Source: Beta vulgaris subsp. vulgaris (taxonomy: Eukaryota; Streptophyta; Magnoliopsida; Caryophyllales; Amaranthaceae). Taken from it: a DNA stretch of 64,000 nucleotides. The notes beneath the pieces are model-generated. The model had not been told where the DNA came from, did no database searches, and worked only from the letters and a program-made list of their open reading frames with translations. A program made the position numbers and the translations under genes. This document shows positions 34,177 through 47,225 of this stretch, piece after piece. Position 1 is the stretch's first letter. Each line of letters begins with the position of its first letter. The stretch spans positions 62,028,806 to 62,092,805 of the forward strand of contig NC_079202.1 in assembly GCF_026745355.1 (NCBI RefSeq), given 5' to 3'.

Positions 34177-35066
34177 GTATCCTTCTCATCTTATATTCCA
34201 CCCGTTCAATGTTTTATTGGATTATATATAGAATTCTGATTGAAGTTTGTCAGCAAAAAAAAAATTTTGAGGGAAATTTTTTGTCATTTTATTTAGCTGT
34301 AATATTAGCTCTAGATATTGAGAAATTTATCTCATCTTTTGCAGTTGTATGAAAAATATTATGACTTTAAGTTTTAATTGATTTGTTGTGTGGAAAAGAA
34401 AATCAATTTATTAGATTATTAAGTATGACATCAGTTTGTGGGTTCTCTTAGACTCGGTTAAACCACTCAGTTTTATTTCTCGACTCCTTCAGTTTTTTTC
34501 TTGCTTCCTTATTTCAGGACTTTTCAGTCCCCTCTCTTTGAATTAGATTTATGTCGTGACTGTATGACATCGCTATATCTGGAAGTTTTCATTTAATTGG
34601 AGCTAGGATCCTGAATTTGCTATATTATAATGGTTTTCGAATGATACTCCATTCGAAGTTAGAAATTTGCATTATGTATTAGCAATCTTGGTGGATGAAT
34701 TAATTCTTTCTTTGGCATGGTAGTTACCTTGAAGGCAATCTTGGTCGATCAATTAATTCAAGATTGCATTCTTGATATTCGTTAGAGGAGAATATTCTTT
34801 CCTGAATACTATCAGCTAAGATCTCTCAGAATAAGCACGGGTTTCATAATTTTTGCTTCTTTTTACCGTGAGCCCTTCTTCTAAATCTTACCCTATAGGC
34901 TATAACAAGAAATAATTTGGGCTTTATCTGGATCTTCCCGGCTGTTCTTACATATGTTCTTTGGTCAAACGGCTGTGACTTGGATGAACTTTTGTTTGTC
35001 TCCTCTCAGGAACTATTGTTTCCTCTTAAATTCCCCTGAAAAGTGGCTTTAATCATTGGATATTTA

Positions 35067-35377
35067 GTGCTCGTTTGGTTGAATGTAGGAAGTGCAAATT
35101 CCTTGGAATATTATCTTCCCATGTAATTGTATTTCCTAAGAAATGCTAGATGTTGTTTGGTGATTCAATGGAAGTGGAAATTCCCAATGAAAATTCCCAT
35201 GGGAATTTCCACTTACCTAGGTCAGGACCTAGGTAAGTAACTTCCTCCATTTTGTGGGAAGTGGAACTTCCTAGGAATTTCTACTTCCCATGAATTTGTC
35301 AACCAAACAACACCAAACAATTCCAATTCCTAGAATTTATAACTTCCTATATTAAATAATGTTAACCAAACAACCCC
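35067..35377. mobile_element. Harbinger-type MITE with a perfect central palindrome
   Basis: TTA duplications flank it (35064-35066 and 35378-35380). Ends are GTGCTCGTTTGGTTGAA-like and TTAACCAAACAACCCC. The arms pair (GGAAGTGGAAATTCCC with GGGAAGTGGAACTTCC-like) around TTACCTAGGTCAGGACCTAG, a perfect short palindrome. It lies in the MTP1 leader intron and would be transcribed. Confidence 0.8.
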
Positions 35378-37593
35378 TTATTTGGTCAGTTTTTGAATAG
35401 GAACTTTTTGTGCCCCCTCACTATTTGGCAAGAGTTAATAGCTACAATTTCAAAATAGCATGCCAAGAGGGCAAATTGCGCTCTTAGGTAGCCTTTCTCT
35501 CTTATGTAAAGCTGTTGTGACAGTCTCGCATTTCTAGTCGATTTTTGCTTGATATTATTGATCATTCCTCATTTGGTTGATGTGCCTTTTGACTCCCATT
35601 TTGTTGTATTAAACGTGTTGATATAGTGAGGCCTCTATTGTCTGTTTGTTGCTAGCTACAAAGAGATTCAGTTTGTTAAAATCCTTTTAACCCATCACTA
35701 TTCATGAGATGTCATAATTTTGGTGTCTCATTGCACTAGCTTGGGGTTTGAGAAATTCCCAGAAATATATCCAATTTGCAATTATGTATACCTTACTGCT
35801 ACAATAACTGTATGGGAATATATGAACTTAGATATCAGTTTAGGCTGTTGTCTCTTATACTGGTTCTTTGCCGTACACAATGAGTCCCTGACAATCTCGA
35901 GGACTCCAGAGCATAACCTTTATTAGAATGCAATTGTGCATGTTCTATTAGTCACTGATCATTTCAGAGTCATTTAAGAGCTCTTCTAGGAATAAAATAG
36001 TTTAGTTTACTGGACTTCATTCATATCAATTTATATTATTGGAAAATGTGGGGAACAATTGGACATTTCATATGTCCTCATATAAGTATATGCTGACGTG
36101 ACGCATATAAGCTACTAAGCTCTGACATACCATTTCTTTTTCTAATATGAATGACCCAAAAAGTTATGCAAGACGTTCTGATCCCTTGACCATCTACTTA
36201 AAAATATTATCATTCTACCACCAACTTACCTCATCTTTTCTATAACCAAATTTCAAATCCAACTAAGAAATGCTTTTGCCTAAAAAGTAAATAGCAATGA
36301 CCACTCCCTATATAGAACTGAAAACAACTGGCCCTATGAAAACATAAGAACATAGGAAATACTGAAACGTAGGCATAAAAAAAGGGGCATCTGCCGGGCC
36401 CACAAGCTGGTTAGAATCTTATATTCTGATGGTTTCATCCACAACAGTGGTTGGAAAAGGCTTAGCCCTAAACAAATAGCAAGGCTGGTTAACAAGAGAG
36501 TGGTCAGGCTTAAGCAACTAGCACATTCAGACAAGTTGCTTTATCTTGAGCTGTTTTTTCACAATTTTTATGGTAGCCACAACCCTTCATGTAGTGAGCC
36601 ACACTGGGATACAACCTTCACTCTGGGTCCAGCCTGAGCTACTGGATGACTGCGTCATTATGGGTAGAGGTAGCAGTTGCTTAGGCCCCCTGAACCTCAC
36701 ATCACCTTGATGACAGTGGCCGGATCACATATAGGATAATCCTCTGTGAGTGGGGGCTTCTTTTCATCAAAAGACTTGTATCATATATCCAGACACCTGC
36801 TAATCTAATTAAGAAATCGTAGGCAACTTTTCTTTCTCTTAGTATCCTCAACTAAGCATTTGTTGTTTGGCTTTTTGGCTGAGCTTTCAAGGTAAAGAAT
36901 GTCAGAGGACTCAAGCCTTTATTTCAACTTTCAAGCATTTAAATTGGTTTAATCTTAATATCGATTATACATCAGTGGATGCTATTGATGATACATAAAA
37001 CTCAATGTCTTGATATCTCTCAAGCTGCTCAGTTTCAGTAGACCTTTGGGGCTGCGTAAGTTTATGGCTCTCTTCATTCCACCTCACCTGGAGGTTGCAC
37101 GAATGCCCTGTAGAGATAATGAGCACAAAGTCCCCGTACCTATATAAACATCAAAGGTGGCTTCTAAAGTAGGTACTTGGGATTGAGCATTTTGTGATTC
37201 TCACATTAGTTTCCTGAAATATTGAATATAGTAAGTACTCGTGCTGTGTCCTTTGTGGTTTTGTAGAAATTCATGTTAGTTTCTAATTTTTTACTTCTCT
37301 ATTAGGGGTCACAAATATATGCCCTTTATAGTTTTATAAACCATAAAGAATAGGTGCCTGTGGTGTAAATTTTGTTCGAGGTCTTTCTGTATCTTCTTCA
37401 GTGAACTGAAATTACAGGCTGTTATTTCTAATTTCTGCCTATGCTCTTCAGATGGATTGCTTGTGATTGTTTTGCGTGTTTGTTTTTATCATGGTTGTGA
37501 AATATCAATGTGATCAGATTATACTTTTATTGGTTGTTTTTGTTGAATGCTTAGACTGTATATCCTTTTCATTAACCCCTGATTTTTATTTAG

Positions 37594-38853
37594 ATGGAAG
37601 CAAGTAATTCTCATGATGGCCACATTGTTGAAATCGGAAGAAGTCATGCTCTTGAGGAGGGACGCTTTGGAGGAGGAAACAAGTTTTGTGGGGAAGTACA
37701 TTGTGAATTTGAAAGTGGTGGAACAAACTCAGCGGATGCTGCAGAGAGATCAGCTTCAATGCGGAAGCTTATTATTGCTGTTGTTATGTGCGTCATATTC
37801 ATGACCGTAGAAGTTATTGGTGGAATCAAAGCCAACAGTCTTTCCATTCTAACTGATGCTGCTCATTTGCTATCCGATGTGGCAGCTTTTGCTATTTCTT
37901 TGTTCTCTTTATGGGCAGCAGGCTGGGAAGCTACCCCTCGTCAGTCTTATGGGTTTCTTAGAGTAGAGATATTGGGTGCACTTGTCTCCATTCAGCTTAT
38001 ATGGCTTCTTGCTGGCATTTTAGTTTATGAAGCCATTATCAGACTCATAAATGAAGCTGGTGACGTTAATGGCTTCCTTATGTTTGTGGTCTCTGCCTTT
38101 GGTCTAGTTGTAAACATAATAATGGCCCTTGTATTGGGTCATGATCATGGTCATGGTCACGGACACGGACACGGACACGGACACGGGCACGGCCACAGTC
38201 ATGGTAATGGTCATGATCATGGTCACGGTGATATTGAGCGCAGTCATAGTCATACCCACAACCACGGAGTGATAGTAACCGCAAGTCCTCGTCATCAGCA
38301 CACCGAAGAGGGAAATCACCATATTCATGAGCATCATGATCATACGGAACCACTTCTTAATAACTCTCATTGTGACAATGAACACAACCAAAAGGGAGGG
38401 AATGTGAAGAAGAAGAAGAGGAATATAAATGTTCAAGGTGCTTATCTGCATGTTCTTGGTGATTCGATCCAGAGTGTTGGTGTAATGATTGGAGGAGGAA
38501 TTATTTGGTATAAGCCAGAATGGAAGATAGTTGATTTGATATGCACCCTCGTGTTTTCAGTTGTTGTTCTATGGACAACTATCAAAATGCTGAGAGATAT
38601 ACTTGAAGTCCTGATGGAAAGCACCCCTAGAGAGATTGATGCAACTAAACTGCAAACTGGATTGCTAGATATGGAAGAAGTAGTAGCTGTCCACGAGCTT
38701 CATATATGGGCCATTACTGTGGGAAAGATTTTGTTGGCTTGCCATGTTAAAATTACCCCTGAAGCTGATGCAGATCTGGTACTGGACAAAGTTATAGATT
38801 ACATAAGGAAAGAGTACAACATCAGCCATGTTACTATTCAAATAGAACGTTAA
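37594..38853 (+). CDS. MTP1: metal tolerance protein 1, vacuolar Zn2+/H+ antiporter (CDF family)
   Basis: One coding exon of 419 residues, matching Arabidopsis MTP1 closely in length and order. It has a cytosolic N-terminus with Cys residues (CGEVHC, 32-37) and six membrane segments. The two HxxxD zinc-site motifs are intact: His91-Asp95 (TDAAHLLSD, second helix) and His286-Asp290 (HVLGD, fifth helix). Between the fourth and fifth helices lies a His-rich cytosolic loop (about 183-254) with eight or more HG pairs. The C-terminal domain ends in [12 protein letters not shown]. The protein exchanges cytosolic Zn2+ for vacuolar protons across the tonoplast and detoxifies excess zinc. Signature stretches [19 protein letters not shown] and [16 protein letters not shown] are near identical to the family. 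The ATG follows a splice acceptor immediately, so the 5' UTR is spliced. The His loop is encoded by a GGACAC hexamer array that could vary in length. Confidence 0.96.
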   Translation: MEASNSHDGHIVEIGRSHALEEGRFGGGNKFCGEVHCEFESGGTNSADAAERSASMRKLIIAVVMCVIFMTVEVIGGIKANSLSILTDAAHLLSDVAAFAISLFSLWAAGWEATPRQSYGFLRVEILGALVSIQLIWLLAGILVYEAIIRLINEAGDVNGFLMFVVSAFGLVVNIIMALVLGHDHGHGHGHGHGHGHGHGHSHGNGHDHGHGDIERSHSHTHNHGVIVTASPRHQHTEEGNHHIHEHHDHTEPLLNNSHCDNEHNQKGGNVKKKKRNINVQGAYLHVLGDSIQSVGVMIGGGIIWYKPEWKIVDLICTLVFSVVVLWTTIKMLRDILEVLMESTPREIDATKLQTGLLDMEEVVAVHELHIWAITVGKILLACHVKITPEADADLVLDKVIDYIRKEYNISHVTIQIER

Positions 38854-39687
38854 TTTGCTCATTGATGATCTCAGAGTTTTCTTAGCCACAGTTAGTTTCA
38901 GTATTGTCTCTTAAGTAGTCATTTAGCATTTTAGCTACATGTAGCCTTTCTTTAGTGAGCAGAAAAATCCGCCGAATCTGTTGGCTATTGTACATGCTAT
39001 TGCTAGACATACAATCGTTCATTGTTGAAGTCTAACATATGAATGAGAAAACTCTTTTTCTTTGCTGATGTCTACTCTATTGTCTTCAATCACCTTTGGC
39101 TTTATAGCCCCACTTCTAATTGAAGCTGCAGGCAGCTGGGATAGGATTATAGGAAGAGTCAACTGGTATGATGATTTTTCTTGCATAATGCCCGTTGATC
39201 TGTGGGACCTACAACAGCTAGTCTGACGATCATGGATGACTTAAATCTGCTTCTCATCAGGTACTTCCTATTCAGTTATCAGTCACAGTTAACATGATCT
39301 CCTTTTGTTCTTCATATGGATGGTAGATCCGCTGGCGTTTCTCATGTGATGGAGCTACCATGCTCCATCAACCCATCTGAGATACCTCATGTTAAACATC
39401 AACCTTTAACAATTTCCATAGATAACTTGTTTATTCCATATTGGTTAATATCTTTTTCACAAGTTAGATGAATTTAATTTCTGTCATTTAAATTTTTTTA
39501 CTGGTAAAGGAGGACTTTGATCAGACCTCAACCCTTATGATTTAGTAAACGTGCTAATTACAATCCCTTCTTTTAGTAAAATGACATTTGATCCCCTCCA
39601 TCTTGATAAGCTTGTCATTGCTGAATGGCTAAGTTTATTTCTTCGTACGAACACTTGATCATCTTGATGTCTTTGTTCATTGTACAG

Positions 39688-39788
39688 CAAAGGAGGCCAT
39701 GATGATTTTCAACCAGAAGAAAGAAGATAAGAACCTATCGGAGACACCAGAAATCGCACCTTCTCGGATAGAAGATAAGATATGTTAG
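39688..39788 (+). other. possible short exon or small ORF downstream of MTP1
   Basis: It follows a good acceptor (TTCATTGTACAG). The frame ATG at 39699 to TAG at 39788 encodes 29 hydrophilic residues (MMIFNQKKEDKNLSETPEIA...). Composition is less AT-rich than the surroundings. I recognise no family, and no partner exon is evident. It may be an alternative 3' exon or chance. Confidence 0.2.
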
Positions 39789-42419
39789 CCCCCCTTTCCT
39801 CCCCCTCAAGATATATATCAAAAATGACTTTGCTTTAGATTTATTTTGAACTAGTTATCCTTGTGGTTGGTGGAAATTTTAGTGTCATTGTCAAGGAAAC
39901 AAAGGGGGGAAGTGGGAAAAATATAGCATCTCTTCTATGTACAATGTGTTTCCATTCTCAAGGTGGGTCCAAAGACCAAAACACTTGCAGATTAGCTCAG
40001 AAAGAAATACTTGCCTGCTTTAGTAGGGAAGCTAATAGTAGTTCTTATTACCACTTCTTTGGCCCCCTATCTGACTTGACAAAGATCAGCTTAAGAGTTA
40101 AAAGACATACCCCTTGACTTCTCATGAACTTCTACCACCCCCACCTACCTAGTCTGTGTAACAAACTTTTGGGCTGACCTAATTTATGGAACTAGTGAAG
40201 GAAAATTAATGCTATAGTCTGTGATTGATTGTTAATAATTCGATAAAATCACCTTATCGTTACACGATTTTGTATTATAGTTTGAGTCAAGCTATCTGGC
40301 AAACTGTTCTCCACCGAATATATAAGAAGGGGCATTTTGGTAAATTTAAGCATTTTATTTTGCTAAATTTTCGGTTTCGCCGATTTTCAAGAGTAGGGGA
40401 ACAGATAGATTTATGTAGTTTCCAAGATATATCTACATAAGTTATAGTTCAGAGCCTAGGATTTTGCATCTGTTTCTGTCTGTAAACTTTGTTTTATAAG
40501 TCATTTTCTTACTAATGCTACCAAAATTTTCCTTCTTTTATAAACATACACAGACAATATTATGCCGACTTGAGGTACCAATGTGAAAGAGACGAGTTTG
40601 AGGTTGTGGAATGTAATATAGTGTTGTTTAAATTGATGTAAGAAGTAAAATGTGTGTTGAGGATAGTAGTTATCAAGAAGAAAAGGATGAGTGGAAGAAA
40701 ATAAAGACCTGCCTTATAAGACATTACTGGTACTACTGCCTATGTATGTGCATTCCTGCAACATGCACCAGTTTGCTGGTGGGGTGGGGGCTGATAGTAA
40801 CCTGGGTTTTTGGAGCAATTATGCAAGTAAAGAACAAAATTATCAATGAATTGTGTCGTTTTTAGGAAAGGTTTGTCTTTACTAGGGTTTATAAATTTTC
40901 AGAATCCAAGATTGTTATAATTATTCTTGAATTTTGATGGTTTTAACTGATTGGTATTTTAAACTTATGTTGTCTTTGGCTTGATCTTTTCGATAATTCT
41001 TTTGCGAGAGGTTTAATCTGTTTGTTATAATTTTGAGGATAGTTTTTGGTCGGGTTTAACTAATAGAAAATATAAAACCGTCATTTGTTGTAAATCAGCA
41101 TTAATTTTAATCAATGAACTAATATGTGATAGAGACGGATTTGTAGTAAGATATAAGGGGGAAAAATTAACCCCAAACCCTCAAGAGGGAAGAGACAAAA
41201 CTGTGGGTAGAAACGTTCACAAGTAGAGAAAGGTAGTGTGAACTTTAACTTAAAATCTTATAAGAAAAGAGAAAATCGGGTTGTTGGCCATCTTAGACCG
41301 ATAAAGAAAAATAAGGTTTTGAGGGAGAGCAGAGAGGAGAGAAAATAAGGAAGTTGGCTTGATATATAGTTAATTAAGAAAATTATGTACTCCCAAACAT
41401 ATTTTATTTTTTCAGGGAACATTTTTTGCACATTTAATATTTGCATAATTGCTTACTTGAGCAAAATACGTAATAGGCGCGTAAAATAATATGTTTGAGT
41501 ATTTGAGAGTATATAGTTCCAAATGCTCCAGAAAGCACCTAAAAATTTGTAACATTGTAAGAAGGTTGTCGTTTGTCGAAATCTCACAAGTCTAATTACC
41601 CCCCTAATCTTAGAGTAGTACTTTTCACATTGATAGGTTTTCCTGTTGAGTAACTTCGGGCTTCTTGTGCTTGTCACTGTGTTGAATAAATGATGTCAAA
41701 TTCTGTTTGATTTCAACAGCTTAAAACCTTAATTCTACAAAATTATTAGAAGGAATCTGTCTTAAATGTTATGCAGATAAGTCAACCGTTGACAATTTTT
41801 TTTAAAAAAAGGGGGTCAATTTGTGATATAGGCTCCTATTGGTTTATATATGCATAAAATCATAGTGGTTTTTATGGTCAAAATGAAGCCAACGACGATG
41901 TGTAATTTCATAGGCTCCCCCACTATAATTAAATCCATGTATTCTCAACTAGTAAGGCCAAAAATTGAATCATAGAGTCCTTTTTTTTTATTTTCTTTTG
42001 TTAAAAAAAAGTCTTGTAAATTTGTCTATTCCTAGATTTTCATCAAATTACACCTCGATTCTTTTTGGATGTTCTTGTATAATTTTGCTTACATTATTAC
42101 TTTGAGTGTGTTCTTGAGCAATAAGCTTACGAGTTGAGTACTTGAATAGGTTTTACCTAAAATCCTAAAACATTGAATTTGTTCTTAATGTTTCCTTCAT
42201 ATAAGAATTTCCAAATATATAGTAGTATAGATCTTCTAAGATGAAGACGCGACTCATGTGATAGCTAATCTAATTAATAAATTGATCTTTACATAAATGA
42301 GGATATAATCGTTGTTGACAGTCAATCTTAAATGAAAATTAATGACCTCGCTCTAAATCCGGAGAAAAAGAAAACTTATATAAGAACTTCTACTAAACAT
42401 TCATTAAGCAGAAATATAT

Positions 42420-42740
42420 ATCACCTCTGTTTTTTTTTTTTTTTAATTTCAACATTTAATTATCTTAATATACTCGCTAAAATAGTATACCTTTTTTTAG
42501 ATGATCTGCTTTGACTTTTGACACTATTTATACATGTAACTTTGACTATCTCTTGTGATATGTACTTAATGAAAAATATAGTCATGAAGGATATTGTTAG
42601 ATTCGTTTCAAGGTATATTTTCATAATATCAACTTTTTCGTAATTTTTGCTTATAGATAATTAGAGATATAAAAGTTCAAACTACTGCATTGACATATGC
42701 GTTCAAGAAAAACGGGTCAACTAAAAAAACAGAGGTAGTA
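42420..42740. mobile_element. probable MITE with ACCTCTGTTTTTTT inverted ends
   Basis: The left end ACCTCTGTTTTTTT is matched by AAAAAAACAGAGGTAGTA at the right. The interior contains the motif block AAAATATAGTCATGAAGGAT, also seen near 21970 and 44360, suggesting a shared MITE family. Edges are approximate. Confidence 0.5.
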
Positions 42741-43110
42741 GAATATTATTTAGGTTTATTTTAGCCAAAAAGAAAATGTACAAATGATTTGATTGTACCT
42801 AGTATCGGGATCTACACGAAAGTGTACAGTGAAATGGCAATGGTAACTTTGTTCTTCCCGTTTAGAGAAGCGGAGTTTATTGACATCATGCGGCCATTGA
42901 TCCAGTTTTATTTAAGCTAGGTCCCATCAACTTGTTTCTTCTTCTTTCCGACATGATCATCTCATAAGAAGCCCACATCTTGCAATTTTTGGCTCTATAT
43001 CTTTTTTTATTTTTTTCTATTTTTCCCCCAATGATTATGAGAGGCAATAATATGAAGAGATATTATTAGTGTATGAATCCAATTTGAAGATCTAGATTAG
43101 TGGTTCATTA

Positions 43111-43290
43111 GGCATGTTCTTCCCGGTTTATTTTCAGTTCAATTCAGTTTATTTGCAATCAATTCAGTTTAGTTCAGCTTCAATTATCATTTCGATTAGT
43201 TATAATTTAATTCATTTCAGTTCAATTCAGTTCAGTTTAGTTGCAATTAGTTCAGTTCAATTCAGTTATTTTATGTCGAAAAAAAAGACC
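43111..43290. mobile_element. TTCAGTTCAG-family MITE, 180 bp
   Basis: TTA target duplications lie at 43108-43110 and 43291-43293. The left end GGCATGTTCTTCCCGG is the imperfect inverse of the right end TCGAAAAAAAAGACC. The interior is repeated TTCAGTTCAATTCAG. Same family as 52360, 52436 and 63308. Confidence 0.82.
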
Positions 43291-43542
43291 TTAGTTAATG
43301 TCTTTTCGGTGTTTATTACTTACAAGTTGAGATTTAACGAATTATTACGCAATTAGGAGTATTAAACCATATTATGCATCAATCTTGTGTTTCTTATGTG
43401 GGACGGTCTAGCATAAGAATTAATTAAGAAATAAAGAAAATAAATCAATCATAAGTAGAGACGATCTTGGTTTACGTAGACAGCACAACAGGAAAATTTG
43501 AGAGAATTCAAATAACAGACACATGATATTTATTTTTTTTAG

Positions 43543-43818
43543 AAAAATTGACATGAATAATCTCAATTTTCACTAGTCTTCTCAAAATAATCTCAACTTT
43601 GGATTATTTTAAGATCATCCCAACTTTAGAATGTAACTTCTCAAAATAATTTGAACTATTAATTTTTTATGTATCATAGAACTAAAATAGATTAGTGTAG
43701 GCAGTTTAACTTATTTTGAAAAGATCCCCTCAAAAGTTGGAAGTATTCTGAAATAATTTAAAGTTGAGATTATTATGAGGAAACAAATGAAAGTTGGGAC
43801 TATTTATCTCAATTTTTT
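43543..43818. mobile_element. long-TIR MITE related in layout to 12364-12718
   Basis: Arms start AAAAATTGACATGAATAATC and return as GGGACTATTTATCTCAATTT, with further inverted matches (CTCAACTTTGGATTATTTTA with AAATAATTTAAAGTTGAG). Arms are about 100 bp and diverged. No open frame. Confidence 0.65.
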
Positions 43819-44892
43819 TAAAATTTTTTAATGTTATCGATTCTCTTTTGGTCATGCTTTTATTAGTGTGCATAGTGCATACATAATTAGGGCGCATGTA
43901 AGTTCATGGCTTCATGCTCCTAAAAGTTTGGTATAATTTGTAATTATTAATAAGGAGTTTACAAAATCATTTTCTGGCTTGTTTGTATTATGGATGAAAT
44001 TTTGCCTTTTGGATTTTATGTAATTGTTCATTTTTTTTGGTTATTTTCAGACCCAAAATTTCTTCTCTAAATTCCACGAGAATTTTTAGTTATCATAAGT
44101 TATGTTTCTTAGGACTTGTGAAGTTGAGGTTTTATCATATTGAATGCCAAATTTTGGTCTTTCTCGAAGTCATAGTCAACATATTAGATATACTACTCGA
44201 TGGCATACATTTTAACTTAAGTGATTTAAAAATCAACATCATATGGAATATTAGTTTTGACGATAGTTTGTTTAGGTTACTCTTTTATTCTTCTCATTTG
44301 TAATTTTGACACTATTCATAATTAGAGAAAAAAAATTTTTTAATTATTTACTGATTATAAAAAATAAAATATATAGTCATGTAAGGTCTTATTTGATCTG
44401 TTTCAATGAGTACTTGCTAAAATGCATTAGCAAACGTGCAGTTCAAAACAGAAAGAACAAAAAAAACGAATGGAGTATAATGTGATGATAACAATTTCCG
44501 GCTTATTGGAAGACATTTTTCTATTATAGGAGATCATAAACTTAAATGCTAATATATATTTTCGTTTTTGTAAATTTTACCCCTTGTAACTTTTTTCCCC
44601 TTTTATCCTCCAAAGTATCACAACATGGGATTCACTTGTACTTTTCTTTCCTCATCAAAATAGTCATGGGAGATGACTAAAAAGAAAATTAAGTCTCTTC
44701 ATGATCAAATACATATATCACAAAATTAGGTCACACGATGACTAATTGGTTTTTTTTACACCGTGTGAACAAATGAGAAAAAAAGTTATGAGAATTCTGA
44801 GCCAATATAGTTTCGACACATACACATCAACTTTTCAATTGTGTTGGCTTTTTCATTCAAAAACTTAAAATTGCTATATCTGAGAAAACACA

Positions 44893-45136
44893 TACTCCTC
44901 CGTTTCATAATAATTCAAACATAGAAAAAGTACACATATATCACGAAATATAGAGAGAGAAAGTTGGGATCACAATAAAATAGAGTGATCAAACAAATAG
45001 GTTGTGGTCTTCTCTTACTTTTTGGTAACATATTTGTAATAAAAGTGATTTTTTTTTGCCATTTAAAGCTTGATTTCACTTATTGTGAATATGCTAAATA
45101 AGGGAACTGTTACACTTATTGTGAACGGAGGAAATA
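44893..45136. mobile_element. probable Stowaway-type MITE
   Basis: The left end TACTCCTCCGTTTCATAA and right end GTGAACGGAGGAAATA are imperfect inverted repeats. A related block follows immediately (about 45150-45410, ending AAACGGGTGAATTA). Edges are approximate. Confidence 0.5.
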
Positions 45137-46974
45137 TTAAATAAAATAGTCATAACTACTACTTTCATTTTTCAATAAGTGCAACACTTTTCTTATTCGA
45201 TATAGTTACAATAAGTCCAACCAAGCTTAAAATGATATAAAAAAAAACATTCAATATTATTGCAAATATACCATAAAAAAACGAGAGGAGACCACAACTT
45301 TTTTGTTTTATCACTTCAATTACTCTACTTTATTGTGGTCCCAACTTCTTAGCTCTATCTTCATTGGTATTACTCCACTTTCTCTATGTTGTATTGCGAA
45401 ACGGGTGAATTATTTAAGATCTACACATAGACGACGTCCATTTTATTATATTTTAATAAACTTTTGAATATTTTCATTTTCTATTCTAAATGTGATGGAG
45501 TATGGTAAAAAGTAGACGAGAGAAGATGATGAATTTTTTCAGGTCATGAGTGGAAATGATTTGTGAATTCATGAGTTATGGTACTTTGTTGGAGGATGAA
45601 GAAGAGGGATGACCATTTTGTTTCATATGTGAGGTTGCTCTTAAAAGCAACTAAAGAGCTATATGGAATGGTTTACGGCTACAAAATATCAAGTGTTTAA
45701 TGAAATGGTGTTATTTATGAGTGAGATAATTTTGGGTAGATAATATCTAATTAGACACACTCAATATATAATCCAATACGTGTTTAAACTTGTATATGAA
45801 TTTACACCAACTTAATTTTATTGAATTAAGTCAAAATAAATTGAATAGAACACATCCATATATAAAAAAATGTAGCGAGTAATTTGAACGGGAAGAAGTA
45901 CAGTATATATGAAAAGTTTATTAAGGATTTATATAAAGGATTACCAATACTTTCCTAAACTGAACACTACCTAAACAAAAGGATATATGGATAAATTTGC
46001 CCCAAGCATGTATATAAATGGAAGAAATTTGCGCATATGATTCCACCATGCTCCAACTCGAATATGGCTCAACAAAATCTATTAAAATATGGTTTTACAT
46101 GGTCTAAAAAAGAAAATGATGTATGAAAGTACCCATCACTTGGTGGCTAAAATGGAATATAGTGAGAAAATAGCAACAAGAAAAATTGCTGGGCAAGAGA
46201 AGAAACTGTAACAAATTGATCAAAATTGTAAAAGCAAAACAAAAAGAAAATACTACTATACTCCATGTGAACTCTATGCATGGCCTGAATCATAGATTCA
46301 TAGTATAAACGAGGGGTTTTCCTAGCTTTGTTTCATGCAATTAGACATGAACCATATCTCCTATTAATAATAACACTAATATATGTGTTTATCATGTAAA
46401 TTTAATATTTAGTGAACATGCTAGATACTATAGGGTTTTTTTCCAAATTTGGAACAATGAAACTCTTGCAAATGCAAAGACAAATTACTATATATTTTGT
46501 AAAACTGAAGTTTAATAGTGAATACCTAAGGGTATTATTACTGTATAATTGATATCTTAATATATATAGCGTGTTAGGACTATTTATGAGTTTATGACGA
46601 GGAATTGATGAGGATCCTAAGAGACACACTATGAAGTAGTATAAAATAACCTAACCTCTTTGTTAATATACAAGTACTCTATAATTGTACTTCCACTTGC
46701 TTTTACACTTACGGCGTGTTGAACAGTAGTATTTGAAGTGGATTTTAGTGTCTGGACTAAATCAAAACTCTAATAGTGGTGATAAAAAAGTAGTGTTTGA
46801 ACTAATGTTGAAAAAGTTATAAATATTAGCTTTTGTGTTTGAGGGAGCTTTTGAAAATCGAATATAACTTATACTTGTTATTTTTACTAAAGATTATCAC
46901 AAAGTCAAACTTAACAACTAATATATGACAACTAACAACTACTACCCATCCACTTAGTGAATGGTATATCCCCG

Positions 46975-47225
46975 CCCTGACCGACAGCTGTTGAATCTCC
47001 TCATCTATCTAAACTTTCCCCAATCTTCGGCCTGTGCTGTATGAGGCCTAAACTCATAATCCTGGGCTACATAGGTGAAATCCACACCCTATCTAACCAG
47101 ATCAGTCTGGAGGGTAAGGAGGGAGCAACTACCACATAGATACATTGCTATAGGCTATAGCGACAAGTCTTGAACCCGAAACCTACTGTATTACATGTGA
47201 CGCTCAAACCATCTTGCCCTTACCC
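46975..47225 (-). mobile_element. possible tRNA-derived SINE
   Basis: On the minus strand GGGCAAGATGGTTTGAGCGT is followed about 35 bases later by GGTTTCGGGTTCAAGACTT, spaced like A and B boxes of a polymerase III promoter. Unrelated sequence follows. No target duplication or poly-A tail was found, so the call is tentative. Confidence 0.35.

Larger units (their letters stand above)
32836..37593 (+). other. probable 5' UTR introns of the MTP1 gene
   Basis: The MTP1 coding exon is preceded directly by a splice acceptor (TTTTTATTTAG before ATG), so the leader is spliced. An upstream non-coding exon is suggested at 34084-34176, between TTAATTGCAG and GTATCC. A possible first exon ends at 32835 before GTAAGT. 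The introns contain a 144-bp duplication (33091-33378) and a MITE (35067-35377). No other gene is supported here. The exons are inferred from splice signals only. Confidence 0.55.

Noticed and set aside
38078..38451. Minus-strand frames of 91 and 115 residues opposite MTP1
   Set aside because: They are antisense shadows of the histidine-rich MTP1 loop and have no family features.
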